DNA from: an uncultured Oscillospiraceae bacterium
GTDB lineage: Bacteria; Bacillota; Clostridia; Oscillospirales; Acutalibacteraceae
DNA length: 13,771 nt
Direction: 5' to 3'
Assembly: GCA_900543305.1 (NCBI GenBank)
Contig: UQQZ01000069.1
Location: forward strand, 1 to 13,771
How positions within the stretch are numbered: position 1 is the stretch's first letter; every line of letters starts with the position of its first letter. Shown here piece after piece: positions 1 through 7,253 of this stretch. The translations under genes were made by a program, and so were the position numbers. The notes beneath the pieces are model-generated. The model was given only the letters and a program-made list of their open reading frames with translations. It was not told where the DNA came from and ran no database searches.

Positions 1-364
1 CATCAACAAACAAGCCATTGTGGACCAGCTGCGGGAATTTGCTCCTCTCTATGTGGTTCGAGGTAATAACGAAAAGGAGTGGGCAGAAGAGATTCCCCAC
101 CACCTCCAATTAACACTGGAGGACGTGACCTTTTACATGGTTCACAACAAGAAGGAGATTCCTGCCAACCTCACCGGCGTGGAGGTAGTGGTGTTTGGTC
201 ACTCCCACAAATATGTGCAGGAGACAAAGGACGGTATGCTCTGGCTCAACCCCGGTTCCTGCGGGCCCCGCCGCTTTCACCAAGAGATCACCATGATGAT
301 GGCTCAAGTGGAAAGGGGCCAGATTCGGGTGGAGAAAATCCAAATCCCTCATCCGGAAAAATAA
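1..364 (+). CDS. metallophosphoesterase, YfcE/MJ0936 family (5' partial)
   Basis: The reading frame is open to the left edge, so only the last ~120 residues are seen. They carry the C-terminal signatures of the calcineurin-like YfcE/MJ0936 phosphodiesterases. These are a VRGNNE stretch (the family's GNCD/GNND metal-binding motif, here ending in Glu), a VHN metal-ligand histidine, FGHSH (the usual GHTH) and the NPGS turn that follows it. Such enzymes are soluble, use two divalent metals, and hydrolyse phosphodiester or phosphomonoester bonds; the natural substrate is usually unknown. The gene ends with TAA 43 nt before the GrpB-like gene, which is on the same strand, so the two may be co-transcribed. 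The family call is secure; the substrate cannot be read from the sequence. Confidence 0.9.
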   Translation, partial: INKQAIVDQLREFAPLYVVRGNNEKEWAEEIPHHLQLTLEDVTFYMVHNKKEIPANLTGVEVVVFGHSHKYVQETKDGMLWLNPGSCGPRRFHQEITMMMAQVERGQIRVEKIQIPHPEK

Positions 365-406
365 CATTGTCTATAGCAACACGTCTCTCTGAGAAAGGAG
401 TCCACT

Positions 407-973
407 ATGCCTGACGACGCGTATTTACAGAAAGTCACTCTGGGAGAGAGGAACCCGCTCAACGGCACCATTCTGCTCCAGGAGTATAATCCCGCTTGGT
501 CGGAACAATACCGAGCGGAAGAGAAAAAGATTGCCAGTGCTCTTGCCGGGCAACCTGTGGTCTTGGAACATGTGGGCTCCACTTCGGTGCCTGGACTGTG
601 TGCCAAACCCATTCTGGACATTTTGCTGCTGGTGGAGGATTCCACCCATGAGGCCAGTTATGTCCCTTCCCTGGAGAAAGCAGGGTATGTGCTTCGGATC
701 CGGGAACCGGACTGGTACCAGCACCGAATGCTGAAAGGTACGGACCCGGAAGTGAATCTCCATGTATTTTCCCAGGGCTGTGAGGAAGCCCAACGAATGC
801 TGAACTTTCGAGACTGGCTCCGCTCCCACGCGGAAGACCGGGAACGCTATGCCTCCGAAAAGCGGCAACTGGCCCAGCAGACTTGGACCTATGTGCAAAA
901 TTACGCAGATGCCAAGTCAGAAGTGGTAGGGGAAATCTTCCGGCACATTCAGGATAACTCTATATTTCAGTAA
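407..973 (+). CDS. GrpB/UPF0157 family protein (nucleotidyltransferase-like)
   Basis: This 188-residue protein has the usual length of the GrpB (UPF0157) family. It shows the family core HVGSTSVPGL at 55-64, followed by a KP-x2-D segment (67-71). This is the GS...D pattern of the nucleotidyltransferase fold to which the family belongs. An N-terminal LQEYNPAW stretch (24-31) and the central YQHRMLKG/NLHVF segments are also typical. Some members are fused to dephospho-CoA kinase, but the reaction is not established. The start is fixed by GAGAAAGGAGT seven to eight nt before the ATG. It follows the phosphoesterase by 42 nt. The family is certain; no function should be assigned. Confidence 0.9.
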   Translation: MPDDAYLQKVTLGERNPLNGTILLQEYNPAWSEQYRAEEKKIASALAGQPVVLEHVGSTSVPGLCAKPILDILLLVEDSTHEASYVPSLEKAGYVLRIREPDWYQHRMLKGTDPEVNLHVFSQGCEEAQRMLNFRDWLRSHAEDRERYASEKRQLAQQTWTYVQNYADAKSEVVGEIFRHIQDNSIFQ

Positions 974-1022
974 CTTAGGCTACAGTTTCCTATCTGGCCA
1001 CCCTTCTCATCCCTGTACATTC

Positions 1023-1028
1023 TATGAT
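1023..1028 (+). promoter_or_regulatory. possible -10 box before the methyltransferase gene
   Basis: A TATGAT hexamer lies about 70 nt upstream of the ATG at 1095, in the only sizeable gap (974-1094) on this strand. No good -35 hexamer stands 16-18 nt upstream. This makes it only a candidate promoter for the methyltransferase gene. Nothing else was recognised in the gap apart from the ribosome site AAAGGAGT at about 1083-1090. Confidence 0.2.
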
Positions 1029-1094
1029 ATCATACGAGAAGAAAACATATGGAAAGCACAACCGGAGCGCGGTCCTCTGGATAAAGGAGTCTTT

Positions 1095-1955
1095 ATGGAG
1101 ACGGTGGTACTATTAGGCGCTGGCCAAATGGGAAAGATGGTTCAGAATTTGATTTCCCCCAACCATCTGAAGCTATTGGCCGTGGGAGATAACAACCCAG
1201 CCGTATGGGACCGTACAGGAAACGTTCCCATATGCCCAGTAGAAGAAGCTTTGCGCACGCAACCGGACTGCGTATTTCTCTGTGTTCGGGGTCGGGAACG
1301 AGCCCAATCTTTAGCCGCTCAAGCAAGGGCAAAAGGCTACCAGGGTCCTCTGCATTTTCCCGGCAAATTACTTGAGAATTTTGATCTGCGTTCTGCTATT
1401 TTCCAACGTTTAAGCGACCGTTTGGAATGTTGGAACGTCCCCGGGGCGTTGGCGGAATTGGGAACCTACAAGGGCGATTTTGCATGGCAGCTAAACCAAC
1501 GGTTTCCCCAGCGGGATTTATACCTGTTTGATACATTTTCCGGCTTTGATGAGCACGACATTCACACTGAGCGCCAGCTGTATCCGTCATCCAGGGCTTC
1601 TGCCCACGATTTCTCAGATACCCAGGTTCAAAAGGTTGTAAACCGCATGCCTTATCCCCAGCGCATCATTGTGCGCCGAGGTTTTTTCCCGGAGCCAGCA
1701 GTTGGCCTGGAGGATGTGCACTACGCCTTGGTCAGCCTGGACGCCGATCTGTTTGCCCCCACCTTGGCTGGACTGCGCTATTTTTATCCCCGCTTGTCAC
1801 CCGGAGGGGCTCTCCTTTTACACGATTACAACAGCGCTCAGTTTCCTGGCGCAAAGGACGCTGTAAATGTTTTTGAGAAAGAGTTCGGTCCATTGACGCT
1901 TCTTCCTCTTTGCGATCTGCACGGGACCGCCGTGATTCTGAAGCCATTTTCATAA
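1095..1955 (+). CDS. TylF-type SAM-dependent methyltransferase with N-terminal Rossmann-like domain
   Basis: The 286-residue protein has two parts. Residues 1-95 start with a dinucleotide-binding-like glycine motif (GAGQMG, 8-13) and an AVGDNNP turn, resembling the small Rossmann modules found in sugar or cofactor sensors. Residues ~112-286 resemble the TylF/MycF (macrocin O-methyltransferase) family. They contain VPGALAELGTYKG (115-127; SAM-binding motif I), LYLFDTFSGFD (142-152), VSLDADLFAPT (213-223; acidic metal/SAM region) and GGALLLHDYN (237-246). Such enzymes methylate sugar hydroxyls or similar groups. The ATG follows AAAGGAGT by 4 nt. No sugar-pathway genes are nearby, so the substrate is unknown. 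The gene is the last before the bidirectional terminator. Family call is good; function is inferred. Confidence 0.75.
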   Translation: METVVLLGAGQMGKMVQNLISPNHLKLLAVGDNNPAVWDRTGNVPICPVEEALRTQPDCVFLCVRGRERAQSLAAQARAKGYQGPLHFPGKLLENFDLRSAIFQRLSDRLECWNVPGALAELGTYKGDFAWQLNQRFPQRDLYLFDTFSGFDEHDIHTERQLYPSSRASAHDFSDTQVQKVVNRMPYPQRIIVRRGFFPEPAVGLEDVHYALVSLDADLFAPTLAGLRYFYPRLSPGGALLLHDYNSAQFPGAKDAVNVFEKEFGPLTLLPLCDLHGTAVILKPFS

Positions 1956-1974
1956 CACAATTATCTTCCTAAGA

Positions 1975-2010
1975 AAAAAGGGACCGTTGATCACTCAACG
2001 GTCCCTTTTT
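1975..2010. terminator. bidirectional intrinsic terminator
   Basis: An 11-bp perfect stem (GGGACCGTTGA at 1980-1990 with TCAACGGTCCC at 1995-2005) closes a 4-nt TCAC loop. It is flanked by five As at 1975-1979 and five Ts at 2006-2010, so a U-tract follows the stem on either strand. It lies between two converging transcription units, 20 nt after the methyltransferase stop and about 55 nt after the modC stop, and probably terminates both. Confidence 0.93.
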
Positions 2011-2064
2011 GCGTTACTCTCCAAGCTTAGCCACAAGTTTTTTCCTGTAACATAGGCAGACTCT

Positions 2065-3117
2065 TTACCGATACAGTAAAAGCACATTGGCCGGCGCCAC
2101 TCCAAACTGAGAGGGAAACTCTGTGGGACGGCGGTCCTTGGTTACCCTCCACCACAGGGGAGCCGTGCCTGGAGCCTGGTTCTGCCAGCGGAATTCCACT
2201 ATCCATTCAAAAGGCTCTTCCATCTCCCGGACATATTCTACCGGCGCCCTGTTCTGGGTGGTACGGGCATTGAAATAATGCGCCCGGATTCCCACGGCTT
2301 TCAATCCGTCCCTCACCGAACTGGCTGTTTGAAACGTAACGCCCCAATCGGGAACCTCTACTTCATATTCCCCGATCTTTCGAGCTACAGCAATGTTTTT
2401 GCATCCGGTCAGCACGGCCGCACGAATACTTTCCGGATCCGCAAACAAAGTTTTTGTCTCTTTAAGAGCCAGCAAAGTTCCCTGATCCAACACAGCAATC
2501 CGCTGGCACATGTGATAGGCTTCGTCCCGGTTATGGGTGACCAGCAACACTGTGTGACCGAATTTTGCCAGAAGATCCCGCAGCTGCAACTGCAATTTGT
2601 CCCGCAAATAACTGTCCAAGGCGCTGAACGGCTCATCCAACATCAGGAGTTTTGGTTGACTGAGCAAAATGCGTCCCAAGGCAACCCGCTGGGCTTGTCC
2701 TCCCGACAGCTGATTGGGCCTGTGGTTTTCCAGGCCCTCCAACTGGAGCAACCCCATAATCTCCCGCAGCTTTGCCTTTCGAGCCTCTCGATCCTTTTCT
2801 CCCCGTAATCCGCAATTTAGGTTTTGAGCGACGGTCATATTGGGAAACAGGGCGTAATTCTGAAACAAGTATCCAACCTGTCGTTTTTGAGGTGGAAGGT
2901 TGATTTTTTGCCGGGAATCATACAGAGTGACTCCATCCAGTACGATTTTCCCTCGATCAGGGGTTTCAATGCCGGCAATACACTTGAGGGTATAGCTTTT
3001 TCCACACCCGGACGCACCCAACAGACCCAAGACTTCCGGCTGATTCTCCCTGGTCTGCAGCGACACATTCAAGTTAAAGCTTCCCAGCTGCTTCTCAATC
3101 TCCACCTGCAGGCTCAT
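2065..3117 (-). CDS. modC: molybdate ABC transporter, ATP-binding protein ModC
   Basis: ABC ATPase of 350 residues that powers molybdate (possibly also tungstate) uptake. The motifs are in order: Walker A GASGCGKS (34-41), Q-loop FQNYALFPNMTV (from 85), signature LSGGQ (137-141), Walker B LLMLDEP with D161/E162, and the H-loop VTHN with H195. The C-terminal ~120 residues would hold the TOBE/Mop-type oxyanion-sensing domain of ModC, but they are only weakly recognisable (a VGIRAHY stretch). The ATG overlaps the modB stop by 4 nt (ATGA), which indicates translational coupling. It is the last gene of the operon, 55 nt before the shared terminator. Its placement with modA and modB makes the substrate call firm; CysA or PotA-type relatives are unlikely in this context. 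Confidence 0.93.
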   Translation of the reverse strand: MSLQVEIEKQLGSFNLNVSLQTRENQPEVLGLLGASGCGKSYTLKCIAGIETPDRGKIVLDGVTLYDSRQKINLPPQKRQVGYLFQNYALFPNMTVAQNLNCGLRGEKDREARKAKLREIMGLLQLEGLENHRPNQLSGGQAQRVALGRILLSQPKLLMLDEPFSALDSYLRDKLQLQLRDLLAKFGHTVLLVTHNRDEAYHMCQRIAVLDQGTLLALKETKTLFADPESIRAAVLTGCKNIAVARKIGEYEVEVPDWGVTFQTASSVRDGLKAVGIRAHYFNARTTQNRAPVEYVREMEEPFEWIVEFRWQNQAPGTAPLWWRVTKDRRPTEFPSQFGVAPANVLLLYR

Positions 3118-3782
3118 GACTTCACCGCCTTTTTCTGTTTCCCTTCCAGCAGGTTAACTGCCAAAAGCACCACCGTGCTGATTGCCAAATTGACCAACAC
3201 CCAGTGAAACGCCCCCGCTTCATCATTGGTCCGCCAAAGCTGATACACAGTGGTGGAAATGGTGGCAGTTTTTCCCGGCGTATATCCAATGAGCATACTG
3301 GTAGCCCCATATTCTCCCAGTGCTCTGGCAAAGGATAATACTGTCCCTGCCAGGATGCCCTGACGACAGGCAGGCATGCGTATCCGCCAGAAAATATAGG
3401 TATTGGAAAGACCTAGCGTTTGTCCGGCATACGCCAACGTGGGATCAAAACTTTCAAAGGCTCCCCGGGCTGTACGGTACATCAGCGGAAAAGATACCAC
3501 CACCGCCGCTACGATTCCCCCATACCAGGTCATCACAAACTGGATGCCGAAGGTTGCCAGAAATTTTCCCAAAGGACGTTTTGTGCCAAACATCACCAAA
3601 AGAAAATACCCGCAGACAGTGGGCGGCAACACCATGGGCAGTGTGAGCACAACATCCAGGATCCCCTTGATTCCCCGGGGAAGCCTGGCCGCATAATACG
3701 CAAAAAAGATTCCCAGAAAAAAGACCACCGCGCAGCTGATGGCCGCAATACGCAGGGAATTCCAGAGAGGGTACCAATCCAT
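3114..3782 (-). CDS. modB: molybdate ABC transporter permease ModB
   Basis: A ~222-residue hydrophobic protein with about five membrane segments, the normal size of ModB. The LTLPMVLPPTVCGYFLL segment is characteristic of ModB/CysT permeases. The cytoplasmic EAA loop, which docks on ModC, is ARALGEYGAT followed by LIGYTPGKT. It forms the membrane channel for the oxyanion delivered by ModA. The start is ambiguous by one codon: GTG at 3785 and ATG at 3782 both follow AGGAGG (3792-3797), at 6 and 9 nt; I list the ATG. It begins 79 nt after modA ends and overlaps modC by 4 nt. Confidence 0.93.
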   Translation of the reverse strand: MDWYPLWNSLRIAAISCAVVFFLGIFFAYYAARLPRGIKGILDVVLTLPMVLPPTVCGYFLLVMFGTKRPLGKFLATFGIQFVMTWYGGIVAAVVVSFPLMYRTARGAFESFDPTLAYAGQTLGLSNTYIFWRIRMPACRQGILAGTVLSFARALGEYGATSMLIGYTPGKTATISTTVYQLWRTNDEAGAFHWVLVNLAISTVVLLAVNLLEGKQKKAVKS

Positions 3783-3861
3783 CACAATGTTCCTCCTAGC
3801 TTATGGGAAACCACTGGGGACTTCCGTCAAATTCTCCTGATGCAGGCGTTCTCTTCCCAGA

Positions 3862-4776
3862 TTATTCCGCAGGCGAAAATCCCACGGTTTCAAAGACGTC
3901 CATGGCCTCTTGGGTGGTCAGGTAATCCAAGAACTGCTTCGCCGCCTCAGGATGGGATGCGGTTTTCAGTACCGCCGCAGGATAGATAACCTGACCGCAC
4001 ATTTCTTCTGTCGCATAATCCACGATGGTCAATCCAGCGCTGTAAGCGTCGGTGCAGTAGATGACACCACAATCTACACTGCCCTCGCTGACCTGGGTGG
4101 TAACCTCTTTCACATTGGTTCCGTAAGTAATCAGACCCTCGTTGGCCAGAGTTTCCTCATCCAAGTCATAGTACTGGAGGATCTTTTGAGTATACTGACC
4201 CACCGGAACATCGCTGTTTCCCATGCACAAAAGCACGTCGCCTTTTTCCAATGCTGCCGCCAAATCATCGAAACTTTCAATGCCCTTGGGATTCTCTTCC
4301 GGCACGCACAAGGTCACTTTGTTTTCCAGCAAATTGAGCCGGGTAGTGCTGTCCACAAAATCCAGACTATCTGTATTTACCGATTCATCCGCTTCTGCGT
4401 CCAGTTGGTCCATCTGCTTCTGACCGGCGGAAATAAACAGATCACAGGCGGCACCTTCTTCAATCTGGGTTTTCAAGGTGCCGGAGGAATCAAAATTGTA
4501 GGTGATGGTCACTCCGGGATGGGCATCTTCGTAGGTTTCCTTGATCTCCGTGAGGGTTTCCGTCATAGAGGCGGCTGCGAAGACAATGATCTCATCCTCA
4601 GACTCCTCCAAGGTGGAAGTTTCAGAAATGCTTACGGAAGTTTCCCCGCTGCTTTCTGAGGAAATGCTACTGGTTGCGCCCTCACCAGAGGAGCTTCCTT
4701 CCCCATTGCCGCAGCCTGTAAACAGAACCGCCATGAGCATCGCCAGAACCAATGCCAGTTTTCGTTCATATTTCAT
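3862..4776 (-). CDS. modA: molybdate-binding lipoprotein ModA
   Basis: The 304-residue substrate-binding protein of the molybdate transporter. Residues 1-22 form a lipoprotein signal peptide: KYERK, a hydrophobic core, then FTGC with C22 as the lipidated cysteine. Residues ~23-60 are a Ser/Gly/Glu-rich flexible linker. The mature fold shows ModA features: IIVFAAASMTETL near the start, NFDSSGTLKTQIEEGAACDLFISAG (split here as the usual SSG and DLFISA oxyanion-loop motifs), and VGQYTQKIL and GVIYCTDAY further on. It acts outside the membrane, capturing molybdate for ModB. The start is set by AAAGGAG (4784-4790) seven nt before ATG. It stands 78 nt after the MOSC-Mog gene. Confidence 0.93.
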   Translation of the reverse strand: MKYERKLALVLAMLMAVLFTGCGNGEGSSSGEGATSSISSESSGETSVSISETSTLEESEDEIIVFAAASMTETLTEIKETYEDAHPGVTITYNFDSSGTLKTQIEEGAACDLFISAGQKQMDQLDAEADESVNTDSLDFVDSTTRLNLLENKVTLCVPEENPKGIESFDDLAAALEKGDVLLCMGNSDVPVGQYTQKILQYYDLDEETLANEGLITYGTNVKEVTTQVSEGSVDCGVIYCTDAYSAGLTIVDYATEEMCGQVIYPAAVLKTASHPEAAKQFLDYLTTQEAMDVFETVGFSPAE

Positions 4777-4790
4777 AGATTGACTCCTTT

Positions 4791-4805
4791 CCCCGTATTC
4801 CGGGG
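4791..4805 (-). promoter_or_regulatory. small GC hairpin abutting the modA ribosome site
   Basis: CCCCG (4791-4795) and CGGGG (4801-4805) form a 5-bp stem with a 5-nt loop. On the modA transcript its 3' arm touches the AAAGGAG ribosome site directly. On the + strand the same hairpin is followed by TTTTTATTTT, so it could instead stop antisense transcription entering the MOSC-mog gene. Both roles are inference; the stem is short. Confidence 0.3.
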
Positions 4806-4854
4806 TTTTTATTTTATAAGCGCGGATTTACACGCCTATAATCCCATTGGTCAC

Positions 4855-5790
4855 TCATTTGCGAGCACACTCCGTCACTTCACACCGCAAAAGCCCCATG
4901 GCATGGGGGATGGTATCCAGAAAAACGTCCATACATTCCATGCACGCCTTGGGGCTTCCCGGCAGATTGATGATGAGGGTTTTTCCTCGGATCACCGATA
5001 CAGCCCGGGAAAGCATGGCCCGAGGCGTAATTTTCATGGACTCTGCCCGCATGGCCTCTGCGATTCCGGGAGTGCTTCTGTCTGCCACGGCCAACGTGGC
5101 CTCCGGTGTAATATCCCGTGGCCCAAAACCTGTCCCACCGGTGGTGAGTATCAAGTCCAGCTGGCGCTGATCCGCCAAGCGAACCAACTGGCTGCTCAGG
5201 ACGGTGGCCTCATCCGCTAAAAGAAGTTGTTCCACCACCTGATAACCGTTTTCCTCCAGACGACGGGCTATGGCAGGACCACTTTCATCTTTCCTCTGTC
5301 CTGCCGCCCCTTTATCGCTCAGGGTAATTACCGCTGCCTGCCAAGGCCGGTGCTCCCTGCGGGGCTCGATCACCATCTCGTCTCCCACCCGGATTTCCCC
5401 GGGAGAAAGCACCTGGGCAAATACCCCTTCCTGGGGCATAATGCACTCGCCCATTCGCTTGAAGATTTCACAGTGGCTGTGGCACTCCTTGCCAATCTGA
5501 GTCATCTCCAAAAGCACATCCCCACAGCGCAGCAAAGTACCTACCGGCAAAGAACGGAAGTCAAACCCCTCCACCACCAGATTTTCTCCAAAGGCTCCGG
5601 GCAGCACATTGGCACCCCGAGCATTGAACGCTTCCATTTTGTCTGCGGAAAGCAGGCTCACTTGCCGGTGCCAATGACCACCGTGAGCATCCCCCTCGAT
5701 TCCCCAATCCACTGTAAAGCGAGCCTTGGAAACCGGCTGTTTTTGCGTACCTCGATGGGGACTGGTACAAATTGCGATCACTTTTCCCAT
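4855..5790 (-). CDS. mog: MOSC domain fused to molybdopterin adenylyltransferase MogA
   Basis: A 311-residue fusion. Residues 1-143 are a MOSC domain, with IEGDAHGG (31-38), RQVSLLS and a C103-x3-C107 pair. MOSC proteins bind or transfer sulfur to molybdenum cofactors. Residues ~150-311 are a MogA/MoaB domain with VITLSDKG (154-161), TTGGTGFGPRDITPEAT (216-232) and LPGSPKA (276-282). This domain adenylates molybdopterin before metal insertion. The protein thus joins an early step and a late sulfur step of Moco synthesis. I chose ATG at 5790 because GGAGGA (5798-5803), which overlaps the end of moaA, sits 7 nt upstream. A GTG at 5811 would extend the protein by 7 residues but lacks a site. The moaA stop is 4 nt before the ATG. 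Confidence 0.92.
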   Translation of the reverse strand: MGKVIAICTSPHRGTQKQPVSKARFTVDWGIEGDAHGGHWHRQVSLLSADKMEAFNARGANVLPGAFGENLVVEGFDFRSLPVGTLLRCGDVLLEMTQIGKECHSHCEIFKRMGECIMPQEGVFAQVLSPGEIRVGDEMVIEPRREHRPWQAAVITLSDKGAAGQRKDESGPAIARRLEENGYQVVEQLLLADEATVLSSQLVRLADQRQLDLILTTGGTGFGPRDITPEATLAVADRSTPGIAEAMRAESMKITPRAMLSRAVSVIRGKTLIINLPGSPKACMECMDVFLDTIPHAMGLLRCEVTECARK

Positions 5791-5794
5791 GGTA

Positions 5795-6763
5795 TCATCC
5801 TCCAATTTCACTCATACTCTTCTGCTCCGTAATGGCGGTCAAATCCTCAAAACAATGGGCCCGTGGCTTGTGCCAAATGGCGCTTTTAATCACCCCAGAC
5901 AGCGTTTCCCGGTCCATCGTACCAGAACGAAGCAGGGTTCGCAGGTCCGTTCCCTCACTGTAACAAAGGCAGGGTTTCAACAGCCCTTTGCTGGTTATTC
6001 TCACGCGGTTGCAGCGCTCACAGAATTTGTGACTGACCGCATCAATCATCCCGATGCGTCCCATGAGTCCTGAACCGGCATAGTACCGGGCCGGACCATT
6101 TCCATGTATCTCGTCCACAAGGTGCAAATCCGGCCACCGGATTTTTAAAATTTCCAAGGCTGTTTTGGAAGGAAGACCCAGGCTCTCTGTTCCCTGACCA
6201 ATGGGCATCACTTCAATAAACCGCACATCCATAGGATATTTTTCGGCCAGCTCCGCCAAAGGGATTAAACGGGATCCGCTTCCCGCCAACAGCACGCAAT
6301 TGAGCTTGGTGGGGATGCCTGCCATGACCGAAGCCTCTATGCCTCTGCACACTTCGTCATACCTGTCAAACCCGGTAATTTTCCGAAACTCTTTCGGGTC
6401 AGCGGTGTCCAAGCTGATATTAACTCCATCCAATCCCAATGCAGCCAATGGAGAAACCATTGACTCCAGTAAAACGCCGTTGGTAGTCAAGGTCACCTGT
6501 TCCACACTAGGCAAAGCCTTGAGCTTTCGTAAAAAATCCAAGCATCCCCGGCGAACCAGGGGCTCTCCTCCGGTCACCTTGAACCGAGTGATCCCCAGCG
6601 GAATCGCTGCCCCGACGATCTGCAAAAACTCCTCATATCGCAGCACATCTTCATGGCGCTCCAATACCGTTCCCTGGGGCATACAATAGCTGCAGCGAAG
6701 ATTGCACCGGTCTGTGATGGAAATCCGCATATAATCGATATTACGTCCGAATTGATCTCTCAT
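5795..6763 (-). CDS. moaA: GTP 3',8-cyclase MoaA
   Basis: A 322-residue radical SAM enzyme that turns GTP into 3',8-cyclo-GTP, the first step of Moco synthesis. The N-terminal 4Fe-4S site is C20-x3-C24-x2-C27. GGEP (65-68) and TTNG follow, with SLDT at 117-120. The second, substrate-side 4Fe-4S site is C248-x2-C251-x13-C265. The chain ends in the conserved Gly-Gly tail (321-322), which enters the active site in characterised MoaA, so the enzyme looks complete. The ATG comes 3 nt after the moaC stop, with GAGGG about 8 nt upstream. It partners with MoaC, encoded just before it. Confidence 0.96.
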   Translation of the reverse strand: MRDQFGRNIDYMRISITDRCNLRCSYCMPQGTVLERHEDVLRYEEFLQIVGAAIPLGITRFKVTGGEPLVRRGCLDFLRKLKALPSVEQVTLTTNGVLLESMVSPLAALGLDGVNISLDTADPKEFRKITGFDRYDEVCRGIEASVMAGIPTKLNCVLLAGSGSRLIPLAELAEKYPMDVRFIEVMPIGQGTESLGLPSKTALEILKIRWPDLHLVDEIHGNGPARYYAGSGLMGRIGMIDAVSHKFCERCNRVRITSKGLLKPCLCYSEGTDLRTLLRSGTMDRETLSGVIKSAIWHKPRAHCFEDLTAITEQKSMSEIGG

Positions 6764-6766
6764 GGT

Positions 6767-7249
6767 CTAGCCCTCAAAAAAGAAGTCGCCGCTTTTTCCA
6801 CCATGTTTTTCCAACAGATGGATTTGGGAGATAGTCATGCGCTTATCCACCGCCTTGCACATATCGTAAACAGTCAAAAGCGTGACGGACACTCCCGTTA
6901 AAGCTTCCATTTCCACACCGGTCTTTCCATCACACTCCACCGTGCAGCGTGCTATAACGGAGTTTTCCTCTTCCAGAAGTTCCAACTCAACTTGACTCTT
7001 TGTGAGACACAGCAGATGGCACAGGGGAATCAGCTCTGCGGTACGCTTGGCAGCCATGATTCCTGCCACTTGGGCTACTCCCAACACATCCCCTTTTTTC
7101 GCCCTTCCGGCTTTTACCATCTGAAAACATGGTCCGCTCATGGAAATTCTGCCTTCCGCCACAGCGGTCCGATGGGTGATCTTTTTATCACTCACATCCA
7201 CCATGCGTGCATTTCCAGCAGAATCGATATGGGTAAACGGCTGTTCCAT
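6767..7249 (-). CDS. moaC: cyclic pyranopterin monophosphate synthase MoaC
   Basis: A 160-residue protein of standard length that converts 3',8-cyclo-GTP to cPMP. It has KRTAELIPLCH (68-78), including K68 and H78. The active-site segment TGVEMEALTGVSV is followed by TVYDMCKAVDK with D129 and K132, equivalent to E. coli D128 and K131. The GGKSG tail is also present. I chose ATG at 7249, which has GGGGTG close upstream and removes 17 residues that would overlap the preceding gene. The previous gene's TAA lies 4 nt upstream and moaA begins 3 nt downstream, so the unit is tightly coupled. Confidence 0.96.
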   Translation of the reverse strand: MEQPFTHIDSAGNARMVDVSDKKITHRTAVAEGRISMSGPCFQMVKAGRAKKGDVLGVAQVAGIMAAKRTAELIPLCHLLCLTKSQVELELLEEENSVIARCTVECDGKTGVEMEALTGVSVTLLTVYDMCKAVDKRMTISQIHLLEKHGGKSGDFFFEG

Positions 7250-7253
7250 GACC

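Noticed and set aside
425..898. - strand open frame of 157 codons opposite the GrpB-like gene
   Set aside because: The + strand gene has the GrpB motif and a strong ribosome site; the antisense frame has neither.
3910..4659. Long + strand open frame (249 codons) opposite modA
   Set aside because: It is fully antisense to a ModA with signal peptide and conserved motifs and has no recognisable features.
4777..4854. Possible Moco riboswitch or ModE operator upstream of modA
   Set aside because: The gap is only 78 nt with one 5-bp stem; I see neither the multi-helix layout of the Moco motif nor a TATATA-type ModE palindrome.
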